Assembly: GCA_947396885.1 (NCBI GenBank)
Contig: OX377204.1
Span: 48,409,139 to 48,473,138 of the forward strand
DNA: 64,000 nt
Source: Heligmosomoides polygyrus polygyrus
Taxonomy: Eukaryota > Nematoda > Chromadorea > Rhabditida > Heligmosomidae
Reading direction: 5' to 3'
Position numbers and translations under genes: made by a program. Positions 62,441 to 64,000 of the stretch are shown piece by piece. Every line of letters begins with the position of its first letter. Within the stretch, counting starts at the first letter, position 1. Under the pieces are notes generated by a model, which was not told where the DNA came from, did not search any database, and saw only the letters and a list, made by a program, of their open reading frames with translations.

Positions 62441-63630
62441 TGGACACCGAACATCAGCACACCTCATGTAGAGACAATTTATTACAACTAATTTGGACGG
62501 GGGCAGAAATAACTCCAACGCCGCGCGAACCCCCCCCTGGGGTCGCGCACGGTGCGCGACGAAATTGGACGAGTTGTCGCGGTCCGATGCTTCCGACGGC
62601 TAGAAACGCTTCCTACAGGGACATGCGGCACGCCTTTGCCTTATTTCGACGTTTCTTGGAGATGGTATATGAATGTGGTTTCAATAGGACTATCAGCGAC
62701 AGTTTATACAGGAATTCTGGTCATGTAGATGGTTTCTAGCGTCAGTATTTGCCAACTACAACTTCTTCCGTCAATTTTTACCCGTGATTATTGTTATACT
62801 GCGGAAAAGGGTCACAATAACCCATTCTCGGATCAGTTGCCCTACTGCGGACGGTAGAAATGTGGTCTGGGAGCTTAAACACTGAGAACATTTCGAGCTC
62901 CACGGCTAATCATGCGTCATGGAGCGCACGTCCGTGTTTCAGCGCCGCGACGTCGCACGCGGCTAGCGCGCGACATCGCGTTGGAGTTAGGTCCTGGAGC
63001 CTAATTTGGAGGTAACAACAAACAGAGACGCAGACAGCTACAGAGATGAAGGCGTGAACACGAGGGGGTTGGCAGATCGACGTCGAGGTCTCGAGGCGAT
63101 TGCGGTTTTGCGCTTGGCTGCTCCCTGGACGACTCCGACCGACGCGATACGCGCTCCGGCGGCGTCTCAATCTGACGGCTCGAGGCGCCCCTGTGTGCGG
63201 CCTAGCGGGATCGTATTTAAAAATACAAAGCGGGAGCGAAAGCGGTCGCGCGCGACGGCGCCTGGCGCGTTGCCAGCTCTGTCGGCCGATTACGGGGCAG
63301 CTCGCCGCCGAGTATGCTGAGTCATCGGTCTACTTCTTTGAACTTTCATGCATTTCATGCGCTTGCCCACGAAGGAAAGGCTTCGAGCGAGGCGGAAAGG
63401 AGGAGGAGAAGGGAACAACCGAGTTTGAGTTATGAAACTTAAGAAATTACGGTACTAAGCGGGCTGGTGCCTACTGTACACCGGAAAGGTGGCTTAAAAC
63501 GGGTAAGTTTGATCATCACTGTTTGTGATGGCTAACGGTACAAACGGTCACGCAGTGCGCGACGCTTTGTCGTGTATGGGCGGCTCTCCTGTATCCCTGG
63601 CCAGGAACATGTGAGTAACCAGACCACCGC
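62441..63630. other. No recognised gene; probable LINE leader after 63450
   Basis: A GC-rich stretch (62890-63320) has open frames on both strands without a recognisable domain. From about 63450 the sequence leads into the LINE frame that starts at 63631. Confidence 0.35.
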
Positions 63631-64000
63631 TATGGCTCAAACAACTAAATCCGCGCCCCAGTCCTCCGCGCGCCGGAGGTGGATTTCTACGACGTCGGTT
63701 GCATCCACCTCCGGCGAGGGTCCATCTAATCTCGGAGTTAAACTATCAGGACGTCATTGGAGTCGGACTACCGGAAACTCCCTCCCACCACGACACGGAA
63801 ACTGCCTATTCGTCTGCACTTATAACTGTCGTTCGATCGCATCTGAGCAGGATCTTCGGACACTGCTTTACAGAAGCCGCACCATCAAATACGGTTATCG
63901 CCCTACAGGAAACAAAAGGCAGAACGGAAACCATAAGAAGGACCGACCACAACGAGCTTCTCATTATCGGAGCAAAGGTGGACAGAAAGAATATTGGCGG
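63631..64000 (+). pseudogene. LINE endonuclease, 5' part, runs off window
   Basis: From ATG 63631 a Ser/Thr-rich leader peptide (MAQTTKSAPQSSARRRW) is followed by NCLFVCTYNCRSIASEQDLR and, after a one-base frame change near 63893, VIALQETKGRTETI, then RRTDHNELLIIGAKVDRKN, a LINE apurinic-type endonuclease N-terminus of RTE-like type. The rest lies beyond the window. Without the frame change it would be open to the end. Confidence 0.78.

Overview
This is eukaryotic DNA, most likely from a nematode and plausibly a strongylid or hookworm-like (clade V) species. That placement is inferred from short introns with TTTCAG-type acceptors, nematode-style CR1/RTE LINEs, DUF4817 Tc1/mariner relatives and Penelope-like elements. 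No prokaryotic signals (operons, ribosome binding sites, CRISPR) are present. There is one assembly gap of 200 N at 57777-57976.

Most of the window is transposable elements, many nested in one another. From the left: a mariner with perfect boundaries (743-1998); an LTR-bounded unit carrying an SF1 helicase fragment instead of gag-pol (2111-4058); a G-tract MITE split by a solo LTR (4247-4770); a 2-kb palindrome (7562-9589); further MITEs and mariner relatives; a gag-only LTR retrotransposon with identical LTRs (12886-16625); and several foldback palindromes (18.6-23.3 kb). At 23.4-31.1 kb lies the clearest host gene, a seipin homologue on the minus strand. Its 6.8-kb intron is filled by a CR1-like LINE, itself split by a near-intact RTE-type LINE. 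Next come a Penelope-like fragment, a minus-strand CR1-like LINE, and a large foldback (36718-46762) that was hit by a very young, apparently full-length Ty3/Gypsy element (38250-45561: identical 224-bp LTRs, PBS, PPT, 4-bp target duplication, long gag-pol frame).

The right third holds more foldbacks and MITEs, a candidate small two-exon host gene (52084-52426), a decayed RTE-type LINE (53.6-56.5 kb), hAT and piggyBac remnants, tRNA-derived SINEs, minisatellites and the 5' part of another LINE running off the end.

The genes do not form a pathway. Real host coding supported by sequence is limited to seipin exons, the 52-kb gene (moderate support) and two weak exon candidates. The most unusual items are the LTR-bounded helicase unit, the roughly 390-residue unassigned C-terminal extension and in-frame TGA of the young Gypsy element, the gag-only LTR element with a second BEL-type zinc-knuckle remnant, and the density of palindromic derivatives from different transposon families.
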